A DNA stretch of 64,000 bases from Paenibacillus curdlanolyticus YK9 (lineage in GTDB: Bacteria; Bacillota; Bacilli; Paenibacillales; Paenibacillaceae), in contig NZ_AEDD01000001.1 of the NCBI RefSeq assembly GCF_000179615.1, positions 248,001-312,000 of the forward strand, written 5' to 3'. A program made the position numbers and the translations under genes. Positions 52,143 to 61,593 of this stretch are shown here, one piece after another. The notes beneath the pieces were generated by a model, which did not search any database, had not been told where the DNA came from, and saw only the letters and a list, made by a program, of their open reading frames with translations. Within the stretch, counting starts at the first letter, position 1; the number at the start of each line of letters is the position of its first letter.

Positions 52143-53114
52143 TTGCACAATGAGACGAAGATCGTAAAATTGACGCTGCGCAACGCAGCGGAGGGACTTG
52201 CCGTATTCGGCCCCCAAGATCGGTACTTGCGGCTGATAGAAGGCCAAATGAACGCATCAATCCAGTCGAGAGATGCTGAGATCGTCATTACGGGCGAACC
52301 CGCGGAGGTTGAATCGCTGGAGCAATTGTTCAGCGTGTTGCTTCAGCTTATCCGCGGCGGCTTCACGCCAACAGAGCGGGACGTAACGTATGCGCTCGAG
52401 CTGGCTCGCCAGCTGCAGGCAGATCAGCTGCTAGACCTGCTGACCTATACGATTACGACAACTTACAAAGGAAAGCCGATTCGGGTTAAGACGATTGGCC
52501 AACGGCATTATATTCATACGATCAAAAAGAAAGATATCGTCTTTGGGATAGGGCCTGCGGGAACGGGCAAGACGTATCTGGCGGTAGTTTTGGCTGTCGC
52601 CTCGCTCAAGGAAGGCGCTGTTAAGAAAATCATGCTGACGCGCCCTGCCGTAGAGGCTGGCGAGAACCTAGGCTTCCTCCCTGGCGATCTGCAGGAGAAG
52701 GTAGACCCTTACTTGCGCCCGTTATATGATGCGCTGCATGATGTGCTCGGGCTGGAGCAGACGACGAAGCTGTTCGAGCGCGGCATGATTGAGGTAGCTC
52801 CACTGGCTTATATGCGCGGGCGTACGCTGGACGACTCTTTTATCATTTTGGACGAGGCGCAGAACACGACGCCCGAACAAATGAAAATGTTTTTAACACG
52901 CCTGGGCTTCGGCTCACGGATGGTAATCACAGGCGACGTAACGCAGATCGACTTGCCTCGGGGCAAGAAATCGGGCCTGATTGAAGCGTCGCGCATTTTG
53001 CAGGGCATTGACGAAATCGGATTCATTACCTTCTCGGAGCAGGATGTCGTACGCCACACCTTGGTGCAGAAAATTATAACGGCTTACAACCATGACGCGG
53101 AAAACCAAGCATAG
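52143..53114 (+). CDS. phoH: PhoH family ATPase
   Basis: RNA-associated P-loop ATPase of the PhoH/YlaK type, 323 residues. Walker A GPAGTGKTY (residues about 136-146), Walker B FIILDEAQNT and the sensor MVITGDVTQIDLP are clear; the N-terminal ~100 residues form the usual beta-alpha lead domain. It begins at TTG 52143, about 11 bases after AAGGAG; the next ATG is in another frame. It sits before pgpH and ybeY in the standard order, and with YbeY probably acts in RNA processing. Confidence 0.95.
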   Translation: MHNETKIVKLTLRNAAEGLAVFGPQDRYLRLIEGQMNASIQSRDAEIVITGEPAEVESLEQLFSVLLQLIRGGFTPTERDVTYALELARQLQADQLLDLLTYTITTTYKGKPIRVKTIGQRHYIHTIKKKDIVFGIGPAGTGKTYLAVVLAVASLKEGAVKKIMLTRPAVEAGENLGFLPGDLQEKVDPYLRPLYDALHDVLGLEQTTKLFERGMIEVAPLAYMRGRTLDDSFIILDEAQNTTPEQMKMFLTRLGFGSRMVITGDVTQIDLPRGKKSGLIEASRILQGIDEIGFITFSEQDVVRHTLVQKIITAYNHDAENQA

Positions 53115-53131
53115 AGAGGATTGTACGCTGC

Positions 53132-55372
53132 ATGAACCGGAATAAGGACAACCGACCAGGATATTCTTCAAGGACGACAGGATGGAAGCAAAGCGCGGGC
53201 GTACGCTACGCGCTGCTTTTTCTGTTCATGCTGCTGTTTTATTTTAACTTGTCTCCTTATCTCGTGCCTCAGACGTACGATGTGAAGAAGGGGGCCGTAA
53301 GCGAAAAAACAATTGAGGCGCCTAAGCCGATTTTTGACGAGAAAGCGACGCTTCAAGCGCAGGAGAAAGCGGCCGAAGCGGTCGAGCCGATATACACATA
53401 CGTCGCGCTTCGCGGCGATCAGCTGGTGGATCAAATATTCGCGCGCATGGATCAGTTGAATCTGGATGATGGCGTAAGCACTGCTGACAAGATCGAAATT
53501 TACCGCAATGAGATTCCCGGCAAATATGACGAGTACCTTGATCGGTTCGCAAAATCGAATAATGGTCTGGGCGCTTATAATGAATCGCTGCTGGAAGAAA
53601 TGCTTCGCGCAGCGAAGGAGCAGCGGTATACGGTCCCGGAAGAGACCTATTATAAGCTGCCGAAGCTGTCGCAAGACCAGCTTGCCGATATGCGCGGCAT
53701 CGCGATGGAAGTCGTCCGCAAGCTGATGTCGGATCAGCTTCGGGATGCAGAGACCGCTCGTACGCGAGTTGCGGAGCTGATCAATGCCAGCTCTCTCTCG
53801 AATCGTTCGGCACGGGAAATTGTGCAGGAGCTTGCTCGTTATGCGATCATGCCGAACAAGTTTTATGACAAGGAAGCGACCAACAACGCGAGAGCAGCGG
53901 CGCGCGAGCAGACGCAGCGGGTCGAGATCGCCGAAGGCGACGTGATCGTAGCCAAAGGCGAGTTAATAACGGCTGAGAAATATGAGCTGCTGGAAAATGC
54001 GGGGCTGCTTCAGGACAAACGTTCCTATTGGCCGCAGCTAGGCGCATTTCTGCTGGCGCTGTTATTCGTCGTCGTCCTGTTCAGCTACATGGCGCAATCC
54101 GGCGGAATAAGCGGTTCCAAACCTAAATTCGGCAATCCGCAGCTGCTGATGCTGCTGCTTATCTTTTTTATTAATTTGACGATTATGCAGATCGTCAGCC
54201 TGGCTCAGACATCTTCGACCTCGTTCGTGGGCTATCTTGCCCCGGTTGCAACGGGTACGATGCTCATCGCGCTGCTGCTCGATATGAACGTTGCAATTGT
54301 AAGCTCGTTTCTGTTTGCAATCGCTGGCAGCATCATTTTCAATGTAAGCCGGGAGCGCTTGTTTGATTTCAATTACGGGTTCGTGATTGCCGTGGTATCG
54401 TTTTCTGCTATTTTTGCGGTGCATCGCGCCAGTCAGCGCTCGACGATTTTGAAAGCGGGCATCATGGCGAGCTTATTCGGCGCAGTATCCGTGCTGGCTA
54501 TTCAACTGCTAGGGGAAAAGATCGATCAAACGGAGCTCATATATGCGACGGGCTTCGCTTTCGCCAGCGGATTGATAACGGCCGTATTGGTGATTGGAAT
54601 TGTGCCGTTCTTCGAGGTGACGTTTGGCATCTTGTCGGCGCTCAAGCTCATTGAGCTGTCGAGTCCGAATCATCCATTGCTGCGGAAGCTGCTGACCGAG
54701 ACGCCGGGCACTTATCATCATAGCGTAATGGTCGGCAACCTGTCCGAAGCGGCAGCCGAGTCGATTGGAGCAGATGGGCTCCTATGCCGGGTCGGCTCCT
54801 TCTACCACGACATCGGCAAGACGAAACGGCCGAACTATTTTATCGAAAACCAGACCAATATCGAGAACCCGCATGATTCCATCGAGCCGAAGCTGAGCAA
54901 GTCGATCATTGTCGCGCATGCGCGCGATGGCGTGGACATGCTCAGAGGCTACAACATCCCGAAACCGATCCGGGACATTGCGGAGCAGCATCATGGCACG
55001 ACTTTTTTGAAATACTTTTACCACAAAGCGTTGAAGCAAGCGGAGGAGCAAGGCGTAGAGGCGGATTTCACGGCTGACGATTTCCGTTATCCAGGACCGA
55101 AAGCGCAATCGAAGGAAGCGGCGATCGTCGGCATCGCGGATTGCGTGGAGGCAGCCGTTCGAAGCTTGCGCAAGCCTACGATGGAACAGATCGAAACGAT
55201 GATCCACAAAATTATTAAGGACCGTTTGGATGACCATCAATTTAACGAATGCGACTTGACGATGAAAGAGCTCGATAAAATCGCGCAGACGCTGAAAGAA
55301 GCGGTAATCGGCATTTTCCATTCGCGGATTGAATACCCAGACGATGTCAAACCGAAGGAGCGGCTAGCATGA
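53132..55372 (+). CDS. pgpH: Cyclic-di-AMP phosphodiesterase PgpH (7TM-HD)
   Basis: Membrane phosphodiesterase that degrades c-di-AMP. Layout: one N-terminal membrane segment ([18 protein letters not shown]), a ~260-residue extracellular 7TMR-HDED domain, seven membrane segments (about residues 300-480), and a cytoplasmic HD domain with H559-D560 in [15 protein letters not shown] and AEQHHGT. 746 residues. The stop overlaps ybeY (ATGA). The c-di-AMP level it sets links to potassium, wall and spore physiology. Confidence 0.95.
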   Translation: MNRNKDNRPGYSSRTTGWKQSAGVRYALLFLFMLLFYFNLSPYLVPQTYDVKKGAVSEKTIEAPKPIFDEKATLQAQEKAAEAVEPIYTYVALRGDQLVDQIFARMDQLNLDDGVSTADKIEIYRNEIPGKYDEYLDRFAKSNNGLGAYNESLLEEMLRAAKEQRYTVPEETYYKLPKLSQDQLADMRGIAMEVVRKLMSDQLRDAETARTRVAELINASSLSNRSAREIVQELARYAIMPNKFYDKEATNNARAAAREQTQRVEIAEGDVIVAKGELITAEKYELLENAGLLQDKRSYWPQLGAFLLALLFVVVLFSYMAQSGGISGSKPKFGNPQLLMLLLIFFINLTIMQIVSLAQTSSTSFVGYLAPVATGTMLIALLLDMNVAIVSSFLFAIAGSIIFNVSRERLFDFNYGFVIAVVSFSAIFAVHRASQRSTILKAGIMASLFGAVSVLAIQLLGEKIDQTELIYATGFAFASGLITAVLVIGIVPFFEVTFGILSALKLIELSSPNHPLLRKLLTETPGTYHHSVMVGNLSEAAAESIGADGLLCRVGSFYHDIGKTKRPNYFIENQTNIENPHDSIEPKLSKSIIVAHARDGVDMLRGYNIPKPIRDIAEQHHGTTFLKYFYHKALKQAEEQGVEADFTADDFRYPGPKAQSKEAAIVGIADCVEAAVRSLRKPTMEQIETMIHKIIKDRLDDHQFNECDLTMKELDKIAQTLKEAVIGIFHSRIEYPDDVKPKERLA

Positions 55373-55866
55373 GCTTGCAATTGGATTGGAGCAACGAGCA
55401 GGACAAGATTGAAATTCCCGAGGCGTGGATTACTCGACTGGAGCAGCTTCTGCAGATCGCCGGCGAGCAGGAGGGACTGACCGAGGGCGATGTTTCGCTT
55501 ACGTTTGTGGATGACGAGGAAATCCACCGGTTGAACCGCGATTTCCGACATATCGATCGGCCAACGGACGTGTTGTCGTTCGCGATGCAAGAGGATGGCG
55601 AGGATGAGCCGGAGATCGTATTCGAAGTGGAGTCGGAGGATGAACCGGACCCGTTCTCGGGCATGCTCGGCGATATTATCATTTCGACAGAGCGCGCGCT
55701 TGCGCAAAGCGAAGAGTACGGCCACTCGTTGGAGCGCGAAATCGGCTTTTTGTTCGTGCACGGTTTTTTGCATTTGATCGGTTATGACCACGAGGATGCA
55801 GAGGGTGAAGCGGAGATGACGGCGAAGCAGGAAGCGGTGCTCCAGAAGGCCGGCTTGCCGCGATAA
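55369..55866 (+). CDS. ybeY: Endoribonuclease YbeY
   Basis: Zinc-dependent single-strand RNase acting in 16S rRNA maturation and ribosome quality control. The zinc ligands H131, H135 and H141 are in [11 protein letters not shown]. The substrate region contains [19 protein letters not shown]. 165 residues; a short acidic insert ([19 protein letters not shown]) sits between the DVLSF motif and the LGDI strand and is commonly present in Bacilli. The start overlaps pgpH and the stop overlaps dgkA by one base, giving tight coupling. Confidence 0.95.
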   Translation: MSLQLDWSNEQDKIEIPEAWITRLEQLLQIAGEQEGLTEGDVSLTFVDDEEIHRLNRDFRHIDRPTDVLSFAMQEDGEDEPEIVFEVESEDEPDPFSGMLGDIIISTERALAQSEEYGHSLEREIGFLFVHGFLHLIGYDHEDAEGEAEMTAKQEAVLQKAGLPR

Positions 55867-56231
55867 TGCGGACGTTTATGCGCAGCGTGCATTATGCGGT
55901 TGAAGGAATTGCATATGCCGTGCGTACACAGCGGCATATTCGAGTTCATCTTACAACAACCGTCATTGTCTGTATTGCAGCAGCGTGGGCGCGCCTATCG
56001 CCTCTGGAATGGACGGCGCTGCTCATCATGTGCGCTGTCGTTATCTCGCTTGAAATGCTGAATACGGCTATTGAGCTGACGGTTGATCGAATGGGATTGG
56101 AGCGACATCCGCTAGCTAAAGCCGCTAAGGATGTCGCAGCTGGCGCTGTGCTGTTAGCCGTTGTTTTTGCAATCGTAGTCGGCATCCTGCTGCTCGGTCC
56201 GCCAATTTGGCAGCGCGTATTCGGAGCCTGA
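55866..56231 (+). CDS. dgkA: Diacylglycerol/undecaprenol kinase
   Basis: Small integral-membrane kinase with three membrane helices, 121 residues. The family motif EMLNTAIELTVDR holds the catalytic and metal-binding glutamates; the N-terminal amphipathic segment reads FMRSVHYAVEGIAYAVRTQ. In Gram-positive bacteria the homologue phosphorylates undecaprenol, returning the cell-wall lipid carrier, rather than diacylglycerol; this assignment follows family knowledge. The start overlaps ybeY by one base. Confidence 0.93.
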   Translation: MRTFMRSVHYAVEGIAYAVRTQRHIRVHLTTTVIVCIAAAWARLSPLEWTALLIMCAVVISLEMLNTAIELTVDRMGLERHPLAKAAKDVAAGAVLLAVVFAIVVGILLLGPPIWQRVFGA

Positions 56232-56279
56232 TCGGTTCGGCCAGAGACGGCGATGTGCGGAAGAAGAGGGGGAGCGGGC

Positions 56280-56723
56280 ATGAGTGGAACGGAGGAACAG
56301 CTGATTAAGCCGGAATGGCGGCAGCTTATGAATGCGGCACGGGAGGCTCGCGAGCGGGCGTACGTGCCGTATTCCCATTTTCAAGTTGGGGCAGCTTTGC
56401 TGGATGCGAATGGCCACATCCACTATGGCTGCAATGTGGAAAACGCTGCGTACGGCCCGACGAATTGCGCGGAGAGAACGGCTTTGTTTCGGGCGATTGC
56501 AGATGGATGCGGGCCGCAATCGTTTCGCGCGATTGCAGTGATTGGCGATACGGCTGCGCCGATCACGCCATGCGGCGTTTGCCGACAGGTGCTTATTGAG
56601 CTTGGCGGGCCGGCACTGCCTGTTATTATGGGCAATTTGAACGGCGATATTGTCGTCAAAACCGTGGGCGAGCTGCTGCCTGGCGCTTTCACCTCTTCAG
56701 ATTTGAATGAAAATACGAACTAA
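56280..56723 (+). CDS. cdd: Cytidine deaminase
   Basis: Zinc enzyme converting cytidine and deoxycytidine to the uridine forms in pyrimidine salvage. The zinc site is complete: NCAERTA (with the catalytic Glu) and PCGVCRQV. Substrate-binding [11 protein letters not shown] and NVENAAYGP are present. 147 residues, homotetrameric type. ATG 56280 follows GGGGGAGCGG; the frame extends upstream to 56253 without a better site. The usual order dgkA-cdd-era is kept. Confidence 0.95.
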   Translation: MSGTEEQLIKPEWRQLMNAAREARERAYVPYSHFQVGAALLDANGHIHYGCNVENAAYGPTNCAERTALFRAIADGCGPQSFRAIAVIGDTAAPITPCGVCRQVLIELGGPALPVIMGNLNGDIVVKTVGELLPGAFTSSDLNENTN

Positions 56724-56755
56724 TCGAGATACGACAGGAAGGAATTAACGAATTA

Positions 56756-57676
56756 ATGAAACAGGACAATCAGAACGGGAAAAAGAAGTTTCACTCCGGC
56801 TTTGTAGCGATCGTAGGCCGCCCGAATGTAGGCAAATCGACGCTTATGAATCATATTATCGGTCAAAAGATCGCGATTATGTCGGACAAGCCACAGACAA
56901 CTCGGAACAAAATCCATGGCGTGTACACGAAGGATGACAAGCAAATCGTATTTCTCGATACGCCAGGCATTCATAAGCCGCAATCCAAGCTAGGCAACTT
57001 CATGGTCAAGTCGGCCGTGAACGCCCTTGATGAGGTAGAAGCGGCGCTGTTCCTGATCGACGTGTCTGAAGGCATTGGCGGCGGCGACCGCTTTATTATT
57101 GAACAGTTGAAAAATGTGAAAAACACGCCGGTATTCCTCGTCATGAACAAAATCGACAAGGTAAAGCCGGAAGAGCTGCTCAAAATCATTACGCAGTATA
57201 AGGATTTGTATGATTTTGCCGAGATCATTCCGATCAGCGCGCTTCAAGGCAACAATGTCGAGACGCTGCTGGAGCAGCTTGGCCGTTACTTGCCGGAAGG
57301 GCCGCAGTATTATCCGGCTGACCAAATTACGGACCATCCGGAGCAATTCGTATGCGCGGAGCTCATTCGCGAGAAAATTTTGCACCAGACGCGGGAAGAA
57401 ATCCCGCATTCCATTGCGGTTACGATTGAGGATATGCGCGTACAGGAGAATGGCGTCGTTTACATCGGCGCAGTCATCTTCGTGGAGCGTGATTCGCAGA
57501 AGGGGATTATTATCGGCAAGCAAGGCGCATTGCTGAAGGAAGTAGGCAAGCAAGCTCGCCGCGATATCGAAACGCTGCTGGGCTCGCGTACATTCCTTGA
57601 GCTATGGGTTAAGGTGAAGAAGGACTGGCGCAACTCGGAACGAACGCTGAAGGATCTCGGGTTCCGCCACGATTAG
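56756..57676 (+). CDS. era: GTPase Era
   Basis: Ribosome-assembly GTPase that binds the 3' end of 16S rRNA. G motifs: GRPNVGKST (21-29), DTPGIHK and NKID; the C-terminal KH domain ([19 protein letters not shown]) is intact. 306 residues. ATG 56756 is the first start in frame; its site AAGGA is somewhat far (about 12 bases). The gene ends 40 bases before an inverted repeat that reaches the ribosome binding site of yqzL. Confidence 0.97.
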   Translation: MKQDNQNGKKKFHSGFVAIVGRPNVGKSTLMNHIIGQKIAIMSDKPQTTRNKIHGVYTKDDKQIVFLDTPGIHKPQSKLGNFMVKSAVNALDEVEAALFLIDVSEGIGGGDRFIIEQLKNVKNTPVFLVMNKIDKVKPEELLKIITQYKDLYDFAEIIPISALQGNNVETLLEQLGRYLPEGPQYYPADQITDHPEQFVCAELIREKILHQTREEIPHSIAVTIEDMRVQENGVVYIGAVIFVERDSQKGIIIGKQGALLKEVGKQARRDIETLLGSRTFLELWVKVKKDWRNSERTLKDLGFRHD

Positions 57677-57717
57677 GCTGCCATCGCTCGATTAACGAAT
57701 TTTGTCACGGATACCGT

Positions 57718-57789
57718 TTCACCCTTTATCGCATCCTACGAAGGTCAGGGCAATGTGTTTGCGATTTCTGACAGGGCGGAAAGGGTGAA
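57718..57789 (+). promoter_or_regulatory. Leader hairpin that can hide the yqzL ribosome binding site
   Basis: TTCACCCTTT (57718-57727) is a perfect complement of AAAGGGTGAA (57780-57789), which contains the ribosome binding site of yqzL. A second stem, ATCGCA (57728-57733) with TGCGAT (57760-57765), is stacked directly inside. Closed, the structure would block translation. Confidence 0.45.
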
Positions 57790-57795
57790 TACGGA

Positions 57796-57957
57796 ATGCG
57801 AGATTTTTCGTGGAAGTATTTTGCGTTAACCGGCAATGTTGACGCGTTTTTGCTCTACAAGGAAATGCACCAATTCAGTCAAGATGAGCTAGCTAGTGAC
57901 GGTATTCCAGACGAGTTGCAGGAACAGGGCGAGGAAGGAGCGCCGTCACTGGTGTAG
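57796..57957 (+). CDS. yqzL: YqzL-like small protein
   Basis: A 53-residue protein starting MRDFSWKYFALTGNVDAFLL and continuing YKEMHQFSQDEL. The W-K-x-F-x-x-TG(N/D)(V/I)DxYLL(Y/F)KE pattern and the position between era and recO match YqzL of B. subtilis, a conserved small protein of unknown function. The second half is acidic and less conserved (GEEGAPSLV). ATG 57796 follows AAAGGGTGA, itself part of the inverted repeat described upstream. Confidence 0.88.
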   Translation: MRDFSWKYFALTGNVDAFLLYKEMHQFSQDELASDGIPDELQEQGEEGAPSLV

Positions 57958-58035
57958 TGACGTGCGGCAACGGGCATCCGCTGCTTGCGGCTGGAGAGGC
58001 GATAGCAGCGATTGCCTGCGATGGGGGAAATGGGG

Positions 58036-58788
58036 ATGCTTTACCGGACCAACGCCATAATTATTCGAAGCATGGATTATGGGGAAGGCAACAAAATCGT
58101 GACCCTGCTGACAGAGGGCGGGAGCAAGGCCGGCGTCATTATTCGAGGCGCTAAGAAAGCTCGAAGCCGGCATGGCTCGCTCGCTCAGCCGTTTACATAC
58201 GGTGAATTCGTTTTTTTTCGCGGCGGCGGAGGCGGGCTAGGCACGTTGAATCATGGGGAAATTATGGAGTCGAATCATTTGCTCCGAGAGCGGCTTGAAT
58301 TAGCTGCTTACGCATCCTATGCGGCGGAGCTTGCGGATCGAACGCTGCAGGATGACGAGGCGGACCCGTTCCTATATGCGCAGCTCAAAGCGTGCTTTGA
58401 AGCGATGCAGCAGGATAAGGATCCGCAGATCGTCAGCCATCTTTTCGAGATGAAGGTGCTGCAGCGCGCAGGCTACGATCCACAGCTGAATGCATGTATT
58501 TCCTGCGAATCGGAGGAAGGGCCGTTTGCGGTAAGCGCAGGTGGCGGGGGCGTTTTATGCAGACGCTGTATGCATCGGGACCCTTACGCGATACGGCTAT
58601 CCGAAGGCGCGATGAAGGTGCTCCGGCTGTTTCGTTCGCTTGATTTGCGTCGTCTAGGCAATGTGACGTTAAAGCAAGAAACGAAAACAGAAGTAAAGAA
58701 AGCGATGCGGCGACTGTTGGATACGCATATTGGGCTGCAGCTCAAATCGCGGAGCTTTTTGGATCAAATGGACAAATACGAGCTCTAA
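58036..58788 (+). CDS. recO: DNA repair protein RecO
   Basis: Recombination mediator that, with RecR and RecF, loads RecA on SSB-coated DNA. N-terminal OB fold (MLYRTNAIIIRSMDYGEGNK; VTLLTEGGSKAGVIIRGAKK), helical middle, and a zinc-finger with CISC and CRRC. 250 residues from ATG 58036, chosen since GGGGGAA (58023-58028) fits it; earlier in-frame starts (TTG 58012, ATG 58021, ATG 58030) are possible. A terminator follows at 58811. Confidence 0.95.
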   Translation: MLYRTNAIIIRSMDYGEGNKIVTLLTEGGSKAGVIIRGAKKARSRHGSLAQPFTYGEFVFFRGGGGGLGTLNHGEIMESNHLLRERLELAAYASYAAELADRTLQDDEADPFLYAQLKACFEAMQQDKDPQIVSHLFEMKVLQRAGYDPQLNACISCESEEGPFAVSAGGGGVLCRRCMHRDPYAIRLSEGAMKVLRLFRSLDLRRLGNVTLKQETKTEVKKAMRRLLDTHIGLQLKSRSFLDQMDKYEL

Positions 58789-58810
58789 ACAGAATAATAG
58801 GCTAAATGGA

Positions 58811-58845
58811 AGAGATGCCCGCATAATGCGGGTGTCTCTTTGTTT
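58811..58845 (+). terminator. Terminator of recO
   Basis: AGAGA-T-GCCCGCA pairs with TGCGGG-T-GTCTCT around a TAA loop, followed by TTGTTT. Strong stem. Confidence 0.85.
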
Positions 58846-58894
58846 ATTTCAGCGTTTTCCGTCTTATAAAGCGGAATTTGCTCGGATATGCGGT

Positions 58895-58923
58895 TTGACC
58901 AACGTTGGTTATGCGCTTACAAT
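58895..58923 (+). promoter_or_regulatory. Promoter of the MATE gene with a palindromic operator
   Basis: TTGACC (58895-58900), exactly 17 bases, TACAAT (58918-58923). A perfect 12-bp palindrome, ACCAACGTTGGT (58898-58909), overlaps the -35 end and spacer, placed to let a dimeric repressor block RNA polymerase. Confidence 0.65.
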
Positions 58924-58951
58924 GGTTCGGAGACAGGGGGGCATTGACAGC

Positions 58952-60349
58952 ATGGTTAATAAAAAGCAGTCGTCCGCCACGCTTCCATCTATATCCATAT
59001 GGGCATTAACTTGGCCGATTATGATCGAGATGATGCTGCAATTTATGCTGGGAACAGCGGATACCGTTATGGTTAGCCGGATCTCAGATGATGCAGTTGC
59101 CGTGGTAGGGATATCGAATCAATTTTTTAATGCCGTCATTATGATGTTCTCGCTCGTATGCAGCGGAGCAGGCATTTTGATCGCTCAGAAGCTTGGTGCA
59201 AACAAACGCTATGAGGCGCGTCAAATTGGCATTATGTCCGTTTCCATAACAGCTATGTTAGGCGTCGTCATATCGCTTATTTTAATTTTTGCAACGAATC
59301 CGATTATCGCCATGCTCCAAGTGCCTGAAGCTATTCGGCCGCTGGCGCATACCTACATGTCGATCGTCGGCGGCGGCATGATCGTTACGGCGCTTAACCT
59401 GTCCTTCAGCACGGCGGTGCGCAATACGGGCGACACGCGCTCGCCTATGCTCATTGCAGTCGGCATGAATGTGCTGCATATTGCACTGAACTACGCGTTT
59501 ATTTTTGGGGCGTTCGGGTTTCCGAAGTGGGGGCTGTTCGGCGTTGCCATCTCGATGATTATTGCACGGAGTACAGCCATGCTGTTTCAGTTCCGACTAT
59601 TCCGTCATGCGTTCGGGGAACGGATACGGTTTGGCGAGTTTACTCGCTTCAACGGCAAGCTGTTGAAAGAAGTGCTGAAGCTGGGATGGCCGCTTAGCAT
59701 GAACGGCGGCTCTTGGACGCTTTCGCAGCTGGTCATCTATTCGATTATTGCGTCGATGGGCGCGGAAGAGCTTGCCACACGTACGTATATGAATACGATT
59801 GAATCGTTTGCTTTTTTGTTCGGCTGGTCGCTTGCGATGGGCGTACAAATTCGAATCAGCCACCTGTTTGGCGCCGGTCGCTATCGCGAAGTTTATTATG
59901 ATGCGTTCAAGGTACTCGGCTGGGGCGTTGTGATCGTGCTTGCGAACACGGTGCTTATGCTCTTATTCCGGCGACAGCTGTTAGGGCTGTTTACGGAGGA
60001 TCAATGGATCATCGACACGGCGATGACGCTGCTCTGGCTTAATCTGGTGCTGCAGCCGGGGAAAATGCTGAATATGGCGCTGGGGCAATCGTTAAGCGCA
60101 ATCGGCGATAGCCGAGTGATCATGCTCTACTCGCTGCCGATCATGTGGGCGCTGTCGGTCGGCTTATCCTATATGCTTGCTGTTCCTGTCGGGTTCGGCT
60201 TGCTTGGCATCTATGCGGGCATGATTGCGGACGAATATGTCCGGGGCATTTCAAGCCTATTCCGTTGGCGGCATCATCGTAAAAAAGCGTTTGCGAGCGA
60301 ATTTCCCGAGCTGCAAAATGTGAAAGCTGCCAATACGGCATCGATTTGA
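58952..60349 (+). CDS. MATE family multidrug efflux transporter
   Basis: Cation-coupled exporter of drugs or metabolites, 465 residues with twelve hydrophobic segments. The first helix LTWPIMIEMMLQFMLGTADTV has the conserved MATE N-terminal Pro/Gln/Asp positions, and the repeat is seen again in the second half (KLGWPLSMNGGSWTLSQLV). The substrate is unknown. ATG 58952 follows GGGGGG about 11 bases upstream; the frame is open further back into recO without a site. It lies between recO and glyQ, where B. subtilis has no transporter, and its promoter carries a palindrome suggesting a repressor encoded elsewhere. Confidence 0.92.
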   Translation: MVNKKQSSATLPSISIWALTWPIMIEMMLQFMLGTADTVMVSRISDDAVAVVGISNQFFNAVIMMFSLVCSGAGILIAQKLGANKRYEARQIGIMSVSITAMLGVVISLILIFATNPIIAMLQVPEAIRPLAHTYMSIVGGGMIVTALNLSFSTAVRNTGDTRSPMLIAVGMNVLHIALNYAFIFGAFGFPKWGLFGVAISMIIARSTAMLFQFRLFRHAFGERIRFGEFTRFNGKLLKEVLKLGWPLSMNGGSWTLSQLVIYSIIASMGAEELATRTYMNTIESFAFLFGWSLAMGVQIRISHLFGAGRYREVYYDAFKVLGWGVVIVLANTVLMLLFRRQLLGLFTEDQWIIDTAMTLLWLNLVLQPGKMLNMALGQSLSAIGDSRVIMLYSLPIMWALSVGLSYMLAVPVGFGLLGIYAGMIADEYVRGISSLFRWRHHRKKAFASEFPELQNVKAANTASI

Positions 60350-60374
60350 CATTGTGAACAAAAACGAATACTAT
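60346..60374 (+). promoter_or_regulatory. Promoter of the glyQS T-box leader
   Basis: TTGACA (60346-60351), 17-base spacer, TACTAT (60369-60374). The -35 overlaps the MATE stop codon, so the leader begins about 30 bases after the transporter gene. Confidence 0.65.
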
Positions 60375-60380
60375 ATTTCA

Positions 60381-60650
60381 AGGCAATACGAAATAAGGAC
60401 GTTTTATATGCGCGTTGAAGGAGAAAGTAATCGATCGTGATCGACAGCCAAGCGATTCGGGGACAGTGCGAGCCCGAGCGGATCAATCGATGAAAGGCGC
60501 TCTGGAGTGCACACGATTCAGCAAAAGAGGGCGTGAACGCACGGCAGCCGACGAGCTGGCGGTGGCGAACGGCCAAGTAGGGTGGAACCGCGGGAGCATG
60601 CTCTCGTCCCTACGTCTGATTTATCAGGCGTGGGGGCGGGAGCTTTTTGT
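60381..60650 (+). promoter_or_regulatory. T-box riboswitch for glycyl-tRNA
   Basis: The canonical T-box sequence AGGGTGGAACCGCGG is at 60579-60593. It is followed by an intrinsic terminator (60600-60648): GCTC-CG-CCC-ACG-CTGA pairing across a TTTA loop to TCAG-CGT-GGG-CG-GAGC, then five T. The 5' part begins AGTA followed by an ATCGAT helix closing at 60485-60490, as in stem I; GGC at 60496-60498 is my candidate glycine specifier. Uncharged tRNA-Gly would favour the antiterminator and expression of glyQS. Confidence 0.93.
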
Positions 60651-60705
60651 GATCTTTACATACCGGCACCTCTTGCTTGCAATTACGGAAGAAGGAGAGA
60701 ATTTC

Positions 60706-61593
60706 ATGAAAATGAACTTTCAAAACATGATCTTGACGCTGCAGCAATTTTGGGCAGAGCAAAACTGCATTCTCGTACAGCCTTACGATGTTGAAAAAGG
60801 CGCGGGGACGCTGAATCCAATGACATTCCTTCGCGTTATCGGTCCAGAGCCGTGGAATGTAGCTTATGTAGAGCCTTCCCGCCGTCCGGCGGATGGCCGT
60901 TATGGCGAGAATCCGAACCGACTGTATCAGCATCACCAGTTCCAAGTTATTATGAAGCCTTCGCCAGACAATATCCAGGAGCTATATTTGGAAAGCTTGA
61001 AGCGTCTGGGCATCGATCCTGCGCATCATGATATCCGTTTCGTCGAAGACAACTGGGAGCATCCAGGCCTTGGCGCATGGGGCCTTGGCTGGGAAGTATG
61101 GCTGGACGGCATGGAGGTCACGCAGTTTACTTACTTCCAACAAGTTGGCGGCATCGATATGAATCCGGTCGCGGTCGAAATTACGTACGGCATGGAGCGC
61201 CTTGCTTCATATATTCAAGATAAAGAAAATGTATTCGACCTGGAGTGGGTTGGCGACGTGAAATACGGCGACGTATTCCTGCAGCCGGAGTTTGAGCATT
61301 CCAAATATACGTTCGAAACGTCAGACAGCGCGATGCTGTTCAAGCTGTTCGGCATGTACGAGGAAGAGTCGAAGCGCGCACTGGAGGGCAACCTCGTGTT
61401 CCCAGCGTATGATTATGCGCTCAAATGCTCGCACGCCTTTAACCTTCTGGATGCACGCGGGGCAATCAGCGTAACGGAACGAACGGGATACATTATCCGT
61501 GTCCGGAACCTTGCCCGCGCTTGTGCGGCGACGTACTTGGAAGAACGCGAACGGCTTGGATTCCCGCTGTTGAAGAAAGGGGATGAGCGCTAA
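60706..61593 (+). CDS. glyQ: Glycyl-tRNA synthetase alpha subunit
   Basis: Catalytic subunit of the bacterial alpha2-beta2 glycyl-tRNA synthetase (class II). The N-terminus [20 protein letters not shown] and the motif 2/3 regions ([27 protein letters not shown]) are as expected. 295 residues, identical in length to the B. subtilis protein. ATG 60706 follows GAAGGAGAG. Expression is controlled by the T-box leader immediately upstream, and glyS follows with a one-base overlap. Confidence 0.97.
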   Translation: MKMNFQNMILTLQQFWAEQNCILVQPYDVEKGAGTLNPMTFLRVIGPEPWNVAYVEPSRRPADGRYGENPNRLYQHHQFQVIMKPSPDNIQELYLESLKRLGIDPAHHDIRFVEDNWEHPGLGAWGLGWEVWLDGMEVTQFTYFQQVGGIDMNPVAVEITYGMERLASYIQDKENVFDLEWVGDVKYGDVFLQPEFEHSKYTFETSDSAMLFKLFGMYEEESKRALEGNLVFPAYDYALKCSHAFNLLDARGAISVTERTGYIIRVRNLARACAATYLEERERLGFPLLKKGDER

